Positions 49,390 to 61,879 of a DNA stretch of 64,000 nt are shown one piece after another. Origin of the DNA: Silurus meridionalis (taxonomy: Eukaryota; Chordata; Actinopteri; Siluriformes; Siluridae); assembly GCF_014805685.1 (NCBI RefSeq), contig NC_060901.1, positions 18,189,405 to 18,253,404 of the forward strand, read 5' to 3'. A program made the position numbers and the translations under genes. Positions within the stretch are counted from its first letter, which is position 1, and each line of letters starts with the position of its first letter. A model generated the notes under the pieces. The model searched no databases. It was given only the letters and a program-made list of their open reading frames with translations, and was not told the DNA's origin.

Positions 49390-49640
49390 ATCCCCATGCA
49401 AACCAAAAGAAGAAAAAGAAAAAAATACAGCATCATCAGCAGTGTAGCTGCAATGAGCCTCATTCTGAGAGGAAAAGAGAGAGAAAAAGAGAATGGAAAG
49501 GAAATGAGTTAAAGGAAAGAAAACAGAAAAGGAAAAGAGAAGCAAAAAGGAAACGAGAAAGCGAGAAAGGAAGAGTGGAAAGGAAATAAGAATAAGAAAG
49601 GAAAAAGGATATGAAAAGAGAAGAAGAAAAGGAAAGACTC
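49390..49640. repeat. Purine-rich GAAA/GGAAA tract
   Basis: Degenerate A/G-only sequence. The 500 bp before it (48860-49390) are unique. Confidence 0.85.
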
Positions 49641-49644
49641 TCTT

Positions 49645-50235
49645 GTGTACCCTCAGGACCCTCGGTATTTGGGGAGCAGCTTGGGAATGGTTTGCTTCCT
49701 ACCTGGAAGATCGCTCATACCAGGTAACATCTGCCCTATGCAGACTCAGCTTTCGCTCGGATCTCTGCATGCTTGGTGGACATATTTTCATGGATAAGTG
49801 CTCATCAATTAAAACTCAACCCTAGCAAAACAGGTGATTCATCTCCAGGTCAGGATCTAAGAAAATCTCTTCATAACTCTCTGCTCTCCCTTTCAGCCAC
49901 TGCTCGCAACTTCAGGGTAACTATGAACAATCAACTGTCCTTCTCACCTAATGTGGCTCGTTCTTGTAGATTTATTTTTAACAAATGGACCAGCACCTTC
50001 TTACCTCAGAGACCTAATCACTTTTCACACTGCACCACGCTGTCTGAGATCCTTCAGCACTACTCGACTTGTACCACCTTTTCTTAGGGGAAGAGGTAAG
50101 TGTACTTCAAGGCTCTTCTCTGTTCTGGCACTGAGGTGGTGGAATGAACTTTCCATAGATGTCAGAACAGTTTGCATAGGCGTCTGCAATCTTGGTGTAA
50201 AGACATCAATAAAACAACATTTATAAATCTTCATT
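49645..50235 (+). pseudogene. L2/Rex-like LINE fragment, C-terminal
   Basis: Pieces in several frames: GIWGAAWEWFASYLEDRSYQ, SWISAHQLKLNPSKT, then LLSLSATARNFRVTMNNQLS and, near the end, LVPPFLRGRGKCTSRLFSVL with ALRWWNELSIDVR. These match the thumb and C-terminal end of L2/Rex1-type fish LINE reverse transcriptase. Deletions have removed the catalytic box. Confidence 0.8.
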
Positions 50236-50369
50236 AGACTCTAAAGCCATTATCCTGTGCATGATATCTCATAGTGCCTTCTGAGCATTCATCTCGTTCA
50301 TCGGAAGTTCCTTAGCGACTGTGAAGAGACACGTAGATTGTAACACTTTCCGCAATTTAGTCTGATTAC

Positions 50370-50645
50370 ACTTGAAAGGAACTGCCAGGAAGAATAGGAG
50401 AAGATGCCCAAACTACAAACCCATTTCCAATGTGCCGATCTCATCATTTTCCTCGTATCTCAAACGAAATGCCCTTCTGGCTGCCAGCCAGCACACATAC
50501 AAGGTCAAACATTCAGCTGAATCTGCCCTGCTTGCAGTTAGCGGAGCTCTGCGAAAAGCCAGAAAAGTGCCCTCTGCTTTCATCCAACTTGTCAGCAGCT
50601 TTTAAAAGAATGAATCACCAGGTTCTCTTCTTTTTCAGACTTTGA
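50370..50645 (+). pseudogene. L2/Rex-like LINE fragment, N-terminal
   Basis: Reads CPNYKPISNVPISSF, then KHSAESALLAVSGALRKARK and KRMNHQVLF. This is the fingers-palm start of an L2-type reverse transcriptase (NYRPISNLP ... AFDTVNH...). It lies downstream of the C-terminal piece, so the order is the reverse of a normal element. Confidence 0.75.
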
Positions 50646-50749
50646 CAGCACTGCTCTTGCTTTCATGTAGGGGTCAGCTGAATTACCTGACAACCTCAAT
50701 ACCAGACCTGAGGTCAATTCTTTGCCCCTGAGGTCAATTCCTGGGGAAA

Positions 50750-51036
50750 GGAACAGAAAGAGGAAAAGAAACAAAAAGAAGAGAAGGAAACAGAAGAGTA
50801 GGGAAAATGGTAATAAAAAGAGAAATGGAAAGCACAAATGGAAAGAAAACGAAAGAGAAAGGAAAAGGAGTCGGGGGTAGGAAAGAGAACAGAAAATTCT
50901 CAAATGGACCTGGTTTGAAAAGGTAAATGTGCAAGAACTGGAAAAAGTTCAGTTCAATATTAATTCAAATGGTTTTGTATTGGAATGCTGAAGGAAATGG
51001 AAAAGGGAGAAAAGTATAAATGGTTTTGGATTGGGA

Positions 51037-51108
<72 letters not shown>

Positions 51109-51151
51109 GCGGGAAAGGGAAAGAGAAAGAGAGAGAGAGAGAGGAAAAGGA

Positions 51152-51223
<72 letters not shown>

Positions 51224-51360
51224 GGAAAGAGAGAGAGGAAAGAAGGAAAAGAGGAAATAGGAAGAAGGAAAAGAGGAGATGGAAAGAAGGAAAAAAGGAA
51301 ATGGAAAGAAGAAATTGGAGAAAAGGGTAAATTGTTTTGGATTGGGAAAGGATATGGAAA

Positions 51361-51428
<68 letters not shown>

Positions 51429-51487
51429 AATTGGAAGGAGGAAAAGGAAAGAGGAAATGGAAAGAAGAAAAGGGTAAGAAAGTGAGA

Positions 51488-51544
<57 letters not shown>

Positions 51545-51735
51545 AAAAGAGGAAAGGGACGAAAAGACATAAGGTAAAGAGAGAGAAAGAGGAAATGGAA
51601 AGGAAGAAAGATGAAAGGGAAAGAAAAGAAAGAGGAAATGAAAAAGGAAAGAGGAAATGGAAAGAAGACAAGAGAGAAGAAAAAAGTAAAGACAGAATAA
51701 GGAAATGAAAGGGGAGGAATAAAAAAAGACAATAT
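50750..51735. repeat. GAAA/GA purine array, 1 kb
   Basis: Pure GAAA blocks at about 51037-51108 and 51490-51546 and GA blocks at about 51129-51218 and 51365-51423, set in a degenerate purine-only tract. Frames across it (FLSFFLSF, SLSLSLSL) are artefacts. Confidence 0.95.
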
Positions 51736-52202
51736 TGAATTATCCTTAGTGGTTCTGGATTGGAATGTTGAAGCACGATGATGCCGGATGCTGCGTGATG
51801 TTTTCGGGAGGAATTTCAGACGCTTGTGCTTTTAAAAGTTTGTAGCTCGTAGACCGATTTTCCAAATGACCACGTGGATTTAAAGCACATCAGGCAGCAG
51901 GTCCGGCTACCGGATGTTCCACTGTACTTTCTGGACTCCCAGTCTGGGTATATTCATAATGGGTGCCATTATGGAAATGTCTTAAATGAGGCGATTGGCC
52001 AGGGGATGATTTGTCTCGGATAAGGAGCTGTGAAGTGTCGCATCTGCTAAATGGGGAATGTTGCGATGAATCACTGCACCAGTGCAGACGAAGCAAAACA
52101 AACGAAATAAAATGGGGCTGATTTTCATTCCTGTCCTGTAACGACTGGGATCGGCCAAACACACAGATTACATTTTATATGCTGAAACGTTTCCTACCAG
52201 AG

Positions 52203-52243
<41 letters not shown>

Positions 52244-52905
52244 AAATCAAGCAATCCTGTTTGGGCTTTTTGAAAAATGACTTGGCGTTTAAAGCGTCTG
52301 TTCATCAACTCGGCACATTTCTCTCCACGCTCTGATTCGCTGAAGCTTTCTGATGTTAAAAGACCTATGAGTCAGAAGCCCCCCGTTCCAAATCCTAAAC
52401 GGCTCGCTGAGAGTACGTAAATCCAAATGTTCACACTCATCAGCGTTGCCAATCCGCCTAGCAGCATGTCTCTGGAAGGTGAGAGGAGGAAGAAAAAAAA
52501 AAAAAAGCGCCAGACCCAAAACAAACCATTTCCTTTTATGATATTTACGACGATGTTCTGGTCTGGGTAAAGTCGTTTACTGCACAGAGTCTATTTGCAG
52601 TCGAATCGGCTACATTTGTTCGATTTCAATGTTGCTTTTGACATCAGCTTTCAGTTGAATAGAACTTGTTATCTTGAATATTATATATAACTTTTGTAAT
52701 ATTTTTGAAATATATTTTCTTTGTTGGTATAACCAGTTTTTTTTTGTTGTTGTTGTTTTTTTGTTTTTTACAAAAATGTATTCAACATTTAATTAGCCGA
52801 CCCCTTGCAGTACCACCGTGGACCCCCTAGGGGTCCCATACCGCTGGTTGAAGATCCATTAGTAAATCCTCATTGATCACTTAGTATAGTAATGTTCAGG
52901 TCCTG
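51736..52905. other. kcnmb4 intron, with (CA)n
   Basis: Mostly unique; (CA)19 at 52206-52242. GACCCCTTGCAGTACCACCG near 52799 with GGGGTCCC may be a hAT-type repeat end. No exon seen. Confidence 0.45.
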
Positions 52906-52914
52906 CCTCTGCTA

Positions 52915-53300
52915 GAAGATGACCTCGAATTTGATTTCTCAAATTGTCTCAAAGCAGCTTCACAGAACTTAAGAATAAAAGTGAATGTTTAAAAAATAAA
53001 ATAAAAGTGAATATTTATCCCTGATGATGAAGCCTGGGGCGACCGTGGCAAGGAAAAACTCCTTAGAGTCGAATCAAGTCGAGTCAAGTCAAGTCAAGTC
53101 AAGTCAAGAGGCTATTTTTTAGATGAATGAGGAAGAAAACCTTAAGAGGAACCAGACTCAAAAGGTGAACCCATCCTCATTAGGGTGATATCAAGAGTGT
53201 GAGTGTAAATTCTCATAAAGTTGCTAAACGTCTGAGATCATCATAGATTCCACACCAGCTTCTTCATGCCAGAACCTTGAAACATTAAAAGAGGTCCAAA
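52915..53300 (+). repeat. Dispersed repeat, forward copy
   Basis: Contains CAAGGAAAAACTCCTTAGAG, AAGTCAAGTC repeats, CTTAAGAGGAACCAGACTCA and AACCCATCCTCATTAGGGTG. Inverse copies occur at about 61880-62045 and 62815-62900. Confidence 0.65.
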
Positions 53301-53639
53301 TTCCAAACCCTAGATGAAGTGGGATCCAAATGGCGCTGGTACGTCTTTAGATGGTTCTTGATGTTTGCAAGGTCTGCATCTACTTCTTTGAAGGTCCAGA
53401 ATCTTCATGCTGTGGGACACAACCGGAGCTGGCGCAACCTCGGGATGGGTAGAGAAAGAGAAGCAGTAGAGAGGAATTAGCGTAGCTGCTGTTCATGATA
53501 TTAACAAGGGTGTTATTCTTTTCCAATTCGTTCACGCTTTTGGTAGGAAAACATATTTCATTGTTACGCCGGAGACACACGGCTCTATCGCCCGATATGA
53601 CGAGAACGATCTTGGCTAAAACATAAGCGTTTTAGCGCC

Positions 53640-54165
53640 ACGTTAAAAATGTTTTAAAATGTTCTGGAAAATAAGGGCGAAAATTTTGAGAATAAAATCG
53701 AAATTTTTTAAAAAATGACTGAAATTCTAAGAATGAAGTCTAAATATTTTGAGAATAAAATCGAAATTACAAGAATGAAGTGGCGATATTTTGTGAATCA
53801 ATTTGCAATATTTTTGGAGAATCAAGTCGCAATATTTTTTTAAATATCGAAGATTACGAGAATCAAATCGGAATGTTCTAAAGAATAAGGTAGAACGTTA
53901 AGAAAAATTAAAATAAAAATATTTTAAAAAATGACCAAAATTCTAAGAATGAAGTCTAAATATTTTGAGAATAAAATAGAAATTACAAGAATCAAGTCGC
54001 AATATTTTGTGAATCAAGTCGCCATATTTGGAGAATTAAATAGAAATTTTAAGAATAAAGTCGCAATTAGAAGAATAAAACCGAAATTAGAAAAATAAAA
54101 TATCAATCAGGAGAATTAAATAGAAATTAGGAAAATAAAGTTGTAATATTTCAGGGGAAAAAGTG
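53640..54165. repeat. AAATATTTTGAGAATAAAGTC minisatellite, array 3
   Basis: About 22 copies of GAATAAAATCGAAATT and AATATTTTGAGAATCAAGTC units. It is the complement of arrays 1 and 2, so the family is present in both orientations. Confidence 0.85.
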
Positions 54166-54689
54166 GTAGCGAAACGAGATTAACCTCATTTAGATTTTTT
54201 TTTTAGAAAAAACAGAATTGCAAGAAACCTTACGCTGTTTTGCATAAAGTAGATGTGGAGGATATGATTAAAATTCTACTTCAGGTTCAGATTTACCAAT
54301 AAGGAACTCGTTGTCTTTTGGTGCATCAGCACGGAGTTATAATCAGTAAACGGACACTGCAGCGGTTCTAGTAGGAAACTTCATTTCTTCAGAAATAAAA
54401 AAAAAAAAGACAGACTTTCAGGAAATTGGCTCTTTTGCGGAACTCCTGGTATTGTCTGGCATGTTCTCCAGGATGAACCCAAATAGATTTGTATAGGTTT
54501 CATCTCTTTAAAACATGCTAGTAGGCGGTCTGGCTATAAAAAATTGGCGTTAGGTGTGATGGAATGTGTGAATGTGTGTGTGAATGTGTTTTGTGTTGGA
54601 CATCTTTTGTTCTTTAGGCCCAGTTTTTCCAATGATATTTCAGATTCACCTGAATCCTGATGATGATAACGTGCTTGGTGAAGATGAAA

Positions 54690-55765
54690 AGAAAGAAAAA
54701 GGAAACAAATAAATGAAAGAACAAATGAAAGGGAGAACAAACGTACGAAAAACTGAAACAAAAGAAAGAACAAACAAACAAAAGAAAGAACAAACGAATG
54801 AAGGAAACTGAGAATGACAAAAGAGAGAAAATAGGAACAAATGAACAAAAGAAAAATAAGAACAAAGAAACATAGAACATTTAAACAAAAGAAAGAACAA
54901 ATAAACGGACAAACAGGAGAACAAACACAGCACAACCAAAAGAAGAACGAACGGAAAAAGAGCAAACAAATGAACGAACCAACCAAACAAACAAATGAAC
55001 AAAAGAAAACTAAGAATTAACGGACAAAAGAATGAAAGAAGGAACAAATGAACGAAAGAATGAACGAATAAACAAAGAACGAACAAACAAAAGAAAGAAC
55101 AAATGAACAGAAAAACGAGCAAAAGAAAAACAATGAATGGAAAAAGAACGAGCGAATAAAAAAAAAACAATGAACGGAAAAAGAGCGAACAAAACAAACG
55201 AACAATACAAAGAAAGAACGAACAAAGTAAAAATTGAAAGAACGAACGAAGAAAAGACCAAAAGAAGAACAAATGAACAAAAGAAAAATGAACGCATACG
55301 AACGAACAAAGAACTAACAAACAGGAGAAAGAACCAATGAACAGACAAAACTAAACGGAAAAACAACGAACGGAAAAAGAGCGAACGAACAAAACAAAAG
55401 AAAGAATGAACAAAGTAAATATTGAACAAAAGAATGAACAAAGGACAGGCCGAATGAGGGACGGAGTGAAGGAAGGACAAATGAATGGACAAACAAAAGA
55501 AACAAACAGAACAAAACAAACAAACAATATAAAACAAAAGGATGAACTAAGGTAACTTAAAATGAACAAAAAAGAACGAAAGTAGGAACAAATAATCGAA
55601 AGAACGAACGAACATAGATTGAACAAATGGAGGAAAAACAAACAAACGGGCAAACAAGAACAAACGAAAACAGAACGAGCGAAAGTGAAACAACGAACGG
55701 AAAAATTCACAAACAAATGAACGAAATAAAGAAAGAGAGAACAAAGTAAATATTTAATGAAAGAA
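54690..55765. repeat. AAAGAACAAACGAA array, 1.1 kb
   Basis: Degenerate repeats of AAAGAAAGAACAAACGAA and AACGGAAAAAGAGCGAAC. The longer phrase GAACGGAAAAAGAGCGAAC recurs at about 55153, 55367 and 54949, so higher-order duplications exist. Cytosine-poor; frames across it are artefacts. Confidence 0.92.
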
Positions 55766-55779
55766 CAAATAAACAAAAG

Positions 55780-55781
55780 AA

Positions 55782-55861
<80 letters not shown>

Positions 55862-55863
55862 AA
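55780..55863. repeat. (GAAA)20 microsatellite
   Basis: Pure GAAA run at the end of the preceding array. Confidence 0.97.
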
Positions 55864-56534
55864 TTAAAGCACTGTGGTTACATCCATGGCTTCTGTTTAT
55901 GCTGCTGTTAACGTTAGCCCTGTCTGAGAAAAGTATTCGTTCTAATTGTTTACTTTCCACCGTAGTTCCATCTTCAGGCAAGAGAGTGGGCTAACAACTT
56001 GCCAAACTATTTTACATTTCAGTAAAAGAAAGGTAGAATGCTAGCATGTTCCATCAGCCCAGGACAGGGGGTAATGCCCTCACTTTGGGTTTTCCAGCTG
56101 AAAATGACCCACCTAGAGTAAATATACCATACGCACCAGAACCATCAGGTTCCAGGACGGCTTTTTTTCCTTCCACCATCACCCTACTGAACTCTTTACT
56201 ACACCATTAAATCACTGTATAAAAACTGTATCTAACTTTTGTACAGTTTTACATACAATGTAGATGTTAGATTTTTTTTGTCCAATCAGATGTCAGCCTC
56301 TATGTGCTGCCATGTCAATCTAATCTGCCCAGGGCCTTCAAAGTCAAGACTGTTGGCCCTTTTACCTAAGTCTCAATAAGAAATAAATCAGTTTCTTTAA
56401 CCAATCAGAATTCATATCCGCCTCACATTACCGTCAGCATTTGTCCGTCCTCTGATTGGTTGGTCAGAGGGAAACTGTTACAGCCAAGTTCAACTGGCAA
56501 AACACATCTGTACTGCACTGAACACATTAATACA

Positions 56535-56690
56535 TCAGAGTTAGACTGTTTTATGGCCACAATGGATGAAGGAGGAAGAGAAATGATTTGGTCTCGGACA
56601 TTCTTAAAAATCCATTTTGAAGAAAAGCTAGACATCATGAGAAGAGGTCAGTCAACCCCAAAGCTAGCTAGCTTGTCTCAACCTGGTAAA
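56535..56690 (+). pseudogene. Possible hAT-related coding fragment
   Basis: Short frame MATMDEGGREMIWSRTFLK then IHFEEKLDIMRRGQSTPKLA. The FEEKLDIMRRGxxTP wording recalls the start of hAT-derived TTF-zinc-finger proteins. A diverged partial relative lies at 45582-45628. It has no further domains, so this is a tentative call. Confidence 0.3.
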
Positions 56691-56714
56691 GTCTGGTTTG
56701 TTTGTTTAAAAATA

Positions 56715-57085
56715 TGCATTATGAGAATAATGTAAAAATAAATATATAAAAAAAAATATTTTGAGAATTAAGTAAAAATATTTATAGGATAAATTCAAAA
56801 TTATGAGAATAAAGTCAAAATATTTTGAGAATTAAACCTAAATATTTTGGGAAACAAGTCGAAATATTTTGGGAAACAAGTCGAAATATTTTGGGGAAAA
56901 AAAAAGTTGAAATATTTTGTGAAACAAGTCGAAATATTTTGGAAAACAAGTCGAAAAATTTTGGAAAACAAGTCAAAATCTTTTGGGAAACAAGTCGAAA
57001 TATTTTGGGAAACAAGTCGAATGATTTTGAGAAATAACGTCTAAATATTTTGGGAAATAAAAATTGCAATATTTTGAAAAAAAGG
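56715..57085. repeat. GAAATATTTTGGGAAACAAGTC minisatellite, array 4
   Basis: About 14 copies of a 22-bp unit, the most regular array of the family (nine units at 56830-57030 differ by few bases), in the same orientation as array 3. Confidence 0.93.
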
Positions 57086-57489
57086 TTAAAAATCATGAGG
57101 ATAGTCAAAATATTGGACTTTTTTCCTGGTAATTTTAAAGTCAAAATATAAAATATATACTTAAATAAAGGAATATAAGTATATATGAATATATACTTAA
57201 TAGCTTCACAATTCATCAGCATTCATCATCCTGACGTTTTCTCATTATTGCCGACGCGTGGGTTAATTACTGTTACATAAACGAGCTTGTGTTGATTAAT
57301 GACACCAGGTATTTTTATTCACAAATTCATCTCTATTGTTTATGAATATGTTGGTGGAATGTAAGTGTTTAAGCCTTAACTGCTGCAGTTGGGCCCTTGA
57401 GCAAGGCCCTTAAACCCTCTCCGGCATAATAGTTAACGTCGCGATTTATCGATAAAAAAAAAAAAGTCTGCATTGGATTCAAGTTGGCA

Positions 57490-57795
57490 TTTGTATAACA
57501 ATAATCTCATTTGCTGGTTTAAGAGCCTCCAGTCTTCTGGGAAGATGTTCCATTAGATTCTGTGGAGATTGTTTTAGTGATTTCCAGGCACAAGGGCGTA
57601 AAATCAGGTAGGGTGGGTGATGAGGACTGGGATGCAGTCAGTCTGGGCCACTCAGGCTCTTCCACTTCAACTCATGATAAGCAGATCTTCATGGAGCTGA
57701 ATCAGGGTCGGGTCTCCTGAGGGAAACATTTTATATTACCGCATCCAAAGACGTCCTATTTAATTGTGTGCCACAAACTTAGTTTTGGGGGATTT
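57490..57795 (-). mobile_element. Nonautonomous DNA element copy (26-kb family)
   Basis: CTCCAGTCTTCTGGGAAGAT, GTTCCATTAGATTCTGTGGA, CAGATCTTCATGGAGCTGA and ACCGCATCCAAAGACGTCCT are complements of the 26-kb copy. A SINE-tail phrase (GGGCCCTTGAGCAAGGCCCT) precedes it at about 57390. Confidence 0.72.
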
Positions 57796-58469
57796 TTCTG
57801 GACGTCCATGACAACTGGACCTCACAAATACCCCTTATTTACTTAACCACTATTAGCACCATTGGTTCCATTGCATTCTATTGTATTTTGAAAAGCTTCT
57901 CATAATACTTTTTTTTTTTTATTCGTCCATTTCCTCTGACAGAACTGGTGTACCTCAGGTTTATAGGCCTTGTTGCTCAGACGCTTTTTTTTTTTTACTC
58001 CACAAATGTTCTATTTAGGTCACAGGCTTTGTGTTGGCCACGCCGATACTTTCCTTTTTGTTTGTCTTCAAGCCAGTCTGGTGGTATATTTAGGATTATT
58101 GCCCTGCTAAAAGACCCAGTTAGGACTGTCTGGTGTCTTCATTATTTCTACACACCTTCCCCAGAATGCAAAATATGAGCTGTTTAATACGAAATGAAAC
58201 AAATCCTGTTATTTTCCGTGGACTTCAGGACCATAATAGGGGCATCGGGCGAAAGCACTTAACTAAATAATGTCAACACTTTTAAGAAGAACGAAAAAAG
58301 AGTTGTCTTCGTGGCAAATATACATTAGATTGGAATTATTTTCCCTCTTCACAGATACCAGTTTGTTAGGTAGCCATGATACAGCACAAAGGGTCAGGGG
58401 CCTTGCTCATGGGCCCCAACAGTGGCAGCTTGGTGATAATGGGTCAGAAGAATGATAGTGATTCATTCG

Positions 58470-58805
58470 TTTTGAACAAATCTGTAATGTGACTTAGAAG
58501 AACGAGTTGTCTCAAATAGTGATTTGTTAAATTTGAATGAGTCTTTAATGTGACTTAGAAGAACGAGTCATCTCGAGAGATTTGTTCGTTTGAACATACT
58601 TAATGTGACTCAGAAGAACGAGTCGTTCAAAATGAACCAATCACTATTTGAGACGACTCGTCCTTCTGAACCACAAAGACTCGTTCAAAATGAGCGGGTC
58701 ATTCTGAGTCAAATTAAAGACTTGTTTAAAATGAGCGAATCACTATTTGAGACGACTCGTCCTTCTGAGTCAAATTAAAGACTCGTTCAAAATGAACGAA
58801 TTACT
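58470..58805. repeat. AACGAGTCGTCTCAAATAG inverted cluster
   Basis: Forward units (AGAAGAACGAGTTGTCTCAA, ATAGTGATTTGTT) at about 58497, 58557 and 58611, then inverse units (AATCACTATTTGAGACGACT then CGTCCTTCTGA) at about 58638 and 58738. The cluster could fold on itself. Confidence 0.82.
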
Positions 58806-59169
58806 CAGATTACTGTTTGAATGTGTAGACAGAGTTTTCTAAAGGGATCGAAGGAATTTGATAACCATGCAATTCTACCGACTGGAGCCTTTTTCATGTT
58901 CAATGTGTAAAGCTTTCTGGTGCTACAGAGGAAGCGAGGCTGCGTGATTGGCTAAAATAAAGTCGGAATTTTAAGAAAACATGTCAGAATTGCAAAAACT
59001 AAAGTCTGAATTAGGCAAAGTGTTTTTTTTAGCGGGTGGTGCGTCATTAATAATGGTCTGTGGGTAAACAAGGTGCTTCGTATAAAGCTTAAATGGACTG
59101 AAAGAAACAAAATAATTTTTCGGAATTATAAAAATATATACTGAAAAGCTTGATGCTGCCCCTCTCCTA

Positions 59170-59208
59170 GTGTGTGTGTGTGTGTGTGTGTTGGTGTGTG
59201 TGTGTGTG
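59170..59208. repeat. (TG)n microsatellite
   Basis: Interrupted TG run. Confidence 0.93.
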
Positions 59209-59681
59209 TGCCTGGCTTAGCGAGGAATCCACCCAAAGCACGACTGATCCTCTGTATAAATAGAACATGACTGGGCCCGTGCTTCTTGAACGCTGAATAA
59301 AAAAGCATGGCAGTTCTACATGACCTCGTAACCATGGTGACAAAAAGAGCGCCACAGCAACGAAAAAAACAAAAACAAACAGACACGTGCGCGTGCTCGG
59401 CTTGAGCGTGACGCTTTGTGAACGAAGACGGTAAACAACGGTTAAAAAAAACAGAAAAATCACGATGGAGACTTTTACAAAAGCCGTCAAACATCTCGGA
59501 TGTCATGGGTTGCGTCACTTTTCACCGAAGATAGAGGACGATGATGAATATTGCTCATCTCTGCTCATCGTGAAGGCCATGGTCAGATGCGAGACGTGCG
59601 CGAGACAGAATTAGTAGACTCTAAATATACAATATTCAATGTGGGTATCAGAGTCTGTTCCATTGTAGAACTAAACTACCT

Positions 59682-59687
<6 letters not shown>

Positions 59688-59723
<36 letters not shown>

Positions 59724-59826
59724 ATTTGTACAAGTAAATCGGTGTGTTGAATCGAATTAAAATCGAATCGCACTGCATCGCAATAGGGGTGAATTGAATC
59801 GTAACGGTAGCTGCTTCATATGTATC

Positions 59827-59870
<44 letters not shown>
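59688..59870. repeat. Two (TG)n microsatellites
   Basis: TG runs at about 59688-59720 and 59831-59869. Confidence 0.95.
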
Positions 59871-60037
59871 TCTACTTGCCCATATATTAATAGACTACGA
59901 CCACCATAACAGTGATAATGTCATGCCAGTCAAATCTCACAGGTGGTTTCATCAAGTCATTAGCCGCTGCTGCTTACACAGACACAGACCTGCGCTCGTT
60001 ACCATGCATTCGGAAAGGTCAATTCTTCCGTCACTGG

Positions 60038-60039
<2 letters not shown>

Positions 60040-60088
<49 letters not shown>
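60040..60088. repeat. (CA)24 microsatellite
   Basis: Pure CA run. Confidence 0.97.
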
Positions 60089-60090
<2 letters not shown>

Positions 60091-60124
60091 GGACGACATA
60101 TATTTCTATTATAAATATAAATTT

Positions 60125-60655
60125 CCTCTTCCTCATCATCCTCATCATCATCTTCATTATCATGATCTACATCATAATCATCATTTTCATTGTCATCATC
60201 ATCCTCCTTCTCCTCATCATTCTCTTCCTCATTATCCTTATCATCATCAAAAACATAATAATCATCATCCTCATCATCTTTATTATCATCATCCCCATCA
60301 TAATAATAATCATCCTCATCTTTTATCATCATCCACATCATAATAATCATCATCCTCGTTATCATTATCCACTTCATAATAGTAATAATCCTCCTCCTCA
60401 TTATCATCATCCCTATCATAATGTTAAACATCCTCCTTATCATCCTCATCATCTTCATTATCATCCTCGTCATCATCCCCATCATCTTCATTATTATAAT
60501 TATAATCAACAACATTCTCTTCATCATAATCATCATCATCATCATCATCCCTATCATAATATTAAACATCCACCTCATCATCCTCATTATCATCATCTTC
60601 ATTATAATAATCATTCTCCTTCTACTCCTCTTCATCATCATCCTCCTCACTCACC
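60125..60655. repeat. (ATC)n trinucleotide array
   Basis: About 530 bp of CATCATCCTCATCATC-type repeats with a longer unit containing CCCTATCATAAT-TTAAACATCC (about 60410-60435 and 60550-60570). Open frames on both strands (M/D-rich, I/H-rich) are artefacts. Confidence 0.95.
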
Positions 60656-60826
60656 TTGCGGATGCCACAAATCACCTGCAGAAATCACTATTGAACGTAA
60701 CGACCTCTAAGGGAAGACGTGTTTCGAGTGAAGGGTTATTTTTATTTTTTCTCCCTGACTCATGGCAGGAGTGTAGAAAAAGTGTGTTTCATACAGAAAC
60801 AGCCCTTTCTTCTAATTTAGAAGCTA

Positions 60827-60831
<5 letters not shown>

Positions 60832-60867
<36 letters not shown>
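60832..60867. repeat. (TG)n microsatellite
   Basis: About 18 TG units. Confidence 0.95.
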
Positions 60868-61860
60868 TTTAGGGCACTGTGAAGCTTCCACTTTTGTCCA
60901 GTTATGTTACAGAGTGGAGATTTGATGGCCTCGGAATTCCCATTGGAATCTCTAGAAGATGCTGAAGACCTGGTACTAACAGCATGGCATAAAAAACTCA
61001 GACAACAAAGCGCCATCTAGACGGTCCAGTCATGATCAGCGACAAGACCATTAAAACATATCTAAGACGAATCATATCTCTGAAATTTAGCTCTGAAAAT
61101 ATATCTCCAAAAGTAGCAGGTGTTACATTTTTGGATGTTCTGGAGGTCCAACGTTTTCAAACTTGCACCCTCACTTCTACACACAACCTTTTAGACCACA
61201 CCGGAGTGACTGGGGGAAACACCCAGTCATGGAGTAACCCGAGCTCTGGTCCAACAGTTCCAATGTTTCATAGCAGATTTTAGTAGGTACAGAACCCCTA
61301 GACCTTCAGTGGGGTCCTGCCTGAATCGATCCACCTCTTAATATCATCATTATGATGCCACGTTTATAGAAACCCTCAATATTAGCGAGAAACGCAGTGG
61401 AACGGAGCGCTGTGTCACAGAAATGCAGGGAGAATGAAAGAAAGCAAAGAGCACAATTTATCAAGTCTCCTTTCACTGGAGCCACAGCTTCATCGCCCAC
61501 AATGACCTCGTCCTTTTTTTTTATGCATAACAGTTTTCCTGGGGATTTGAAAAAAAGTCCGTCTCATGAACGTCCCTACAAGTGTGAGACCAAATCTATG
61601 ACAAAAATATATTCAATCCGTATGAATAGATTTTTTAAAGCGCAGTTTGCTACAGATGCGAGTCGCGAGCTCAGAATAGCGCGCTCTCTGACCGTCCAAT
61701 CGACGGACGTGAAAACGACGACATTATCGGACGCCTGCTAGATGGCCCCGGATTTATCAACTGGAAATCTGGTTAAAGCAACAGCTTCAAGCAACATGGA
61801 AGTTTATGATAAAAATAATAATTATAATTTTATATATATTTAGTATTGTTTTATGATTTA
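60868..61860. other. kcnmb4 intron or upstream DNA, unique
   Basis: No gene recognised. Several 60-110 codon open frames exist on both strands, but none shows a known motif. Confidence 0.4.
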
Positions 61861-61879
61861 AAATCAGACCCTTGATATC

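Noticed and set aside
50949..51776. 275-codon and overlapping 255-codon frames, Phe/Ser/Leu-rich
   Set aside because: They follow from GAAA and GA repeats; all frames stay open in pure purine DNA.
54646..55537. Long Phe/Leu/Val-rich frames on the - strand resembling membrane proteins
   Set aside because: The hydrophobicity comes from the AAAGAACAAACGAA array read in complement; three frames are open at once.
59126..59518. 130-codon frame on the - strand as kcnmb4 exon 1
   Set aside because: It lacks the TM1 pattern and the cysteine spacing of BK beta subunits and runs into a CA repeat.
60039..60710. Met/Asp-rich frame (-) and Ile/His-rich frames (+)
   Set aside because: Products of the ATC trinucleotide array.
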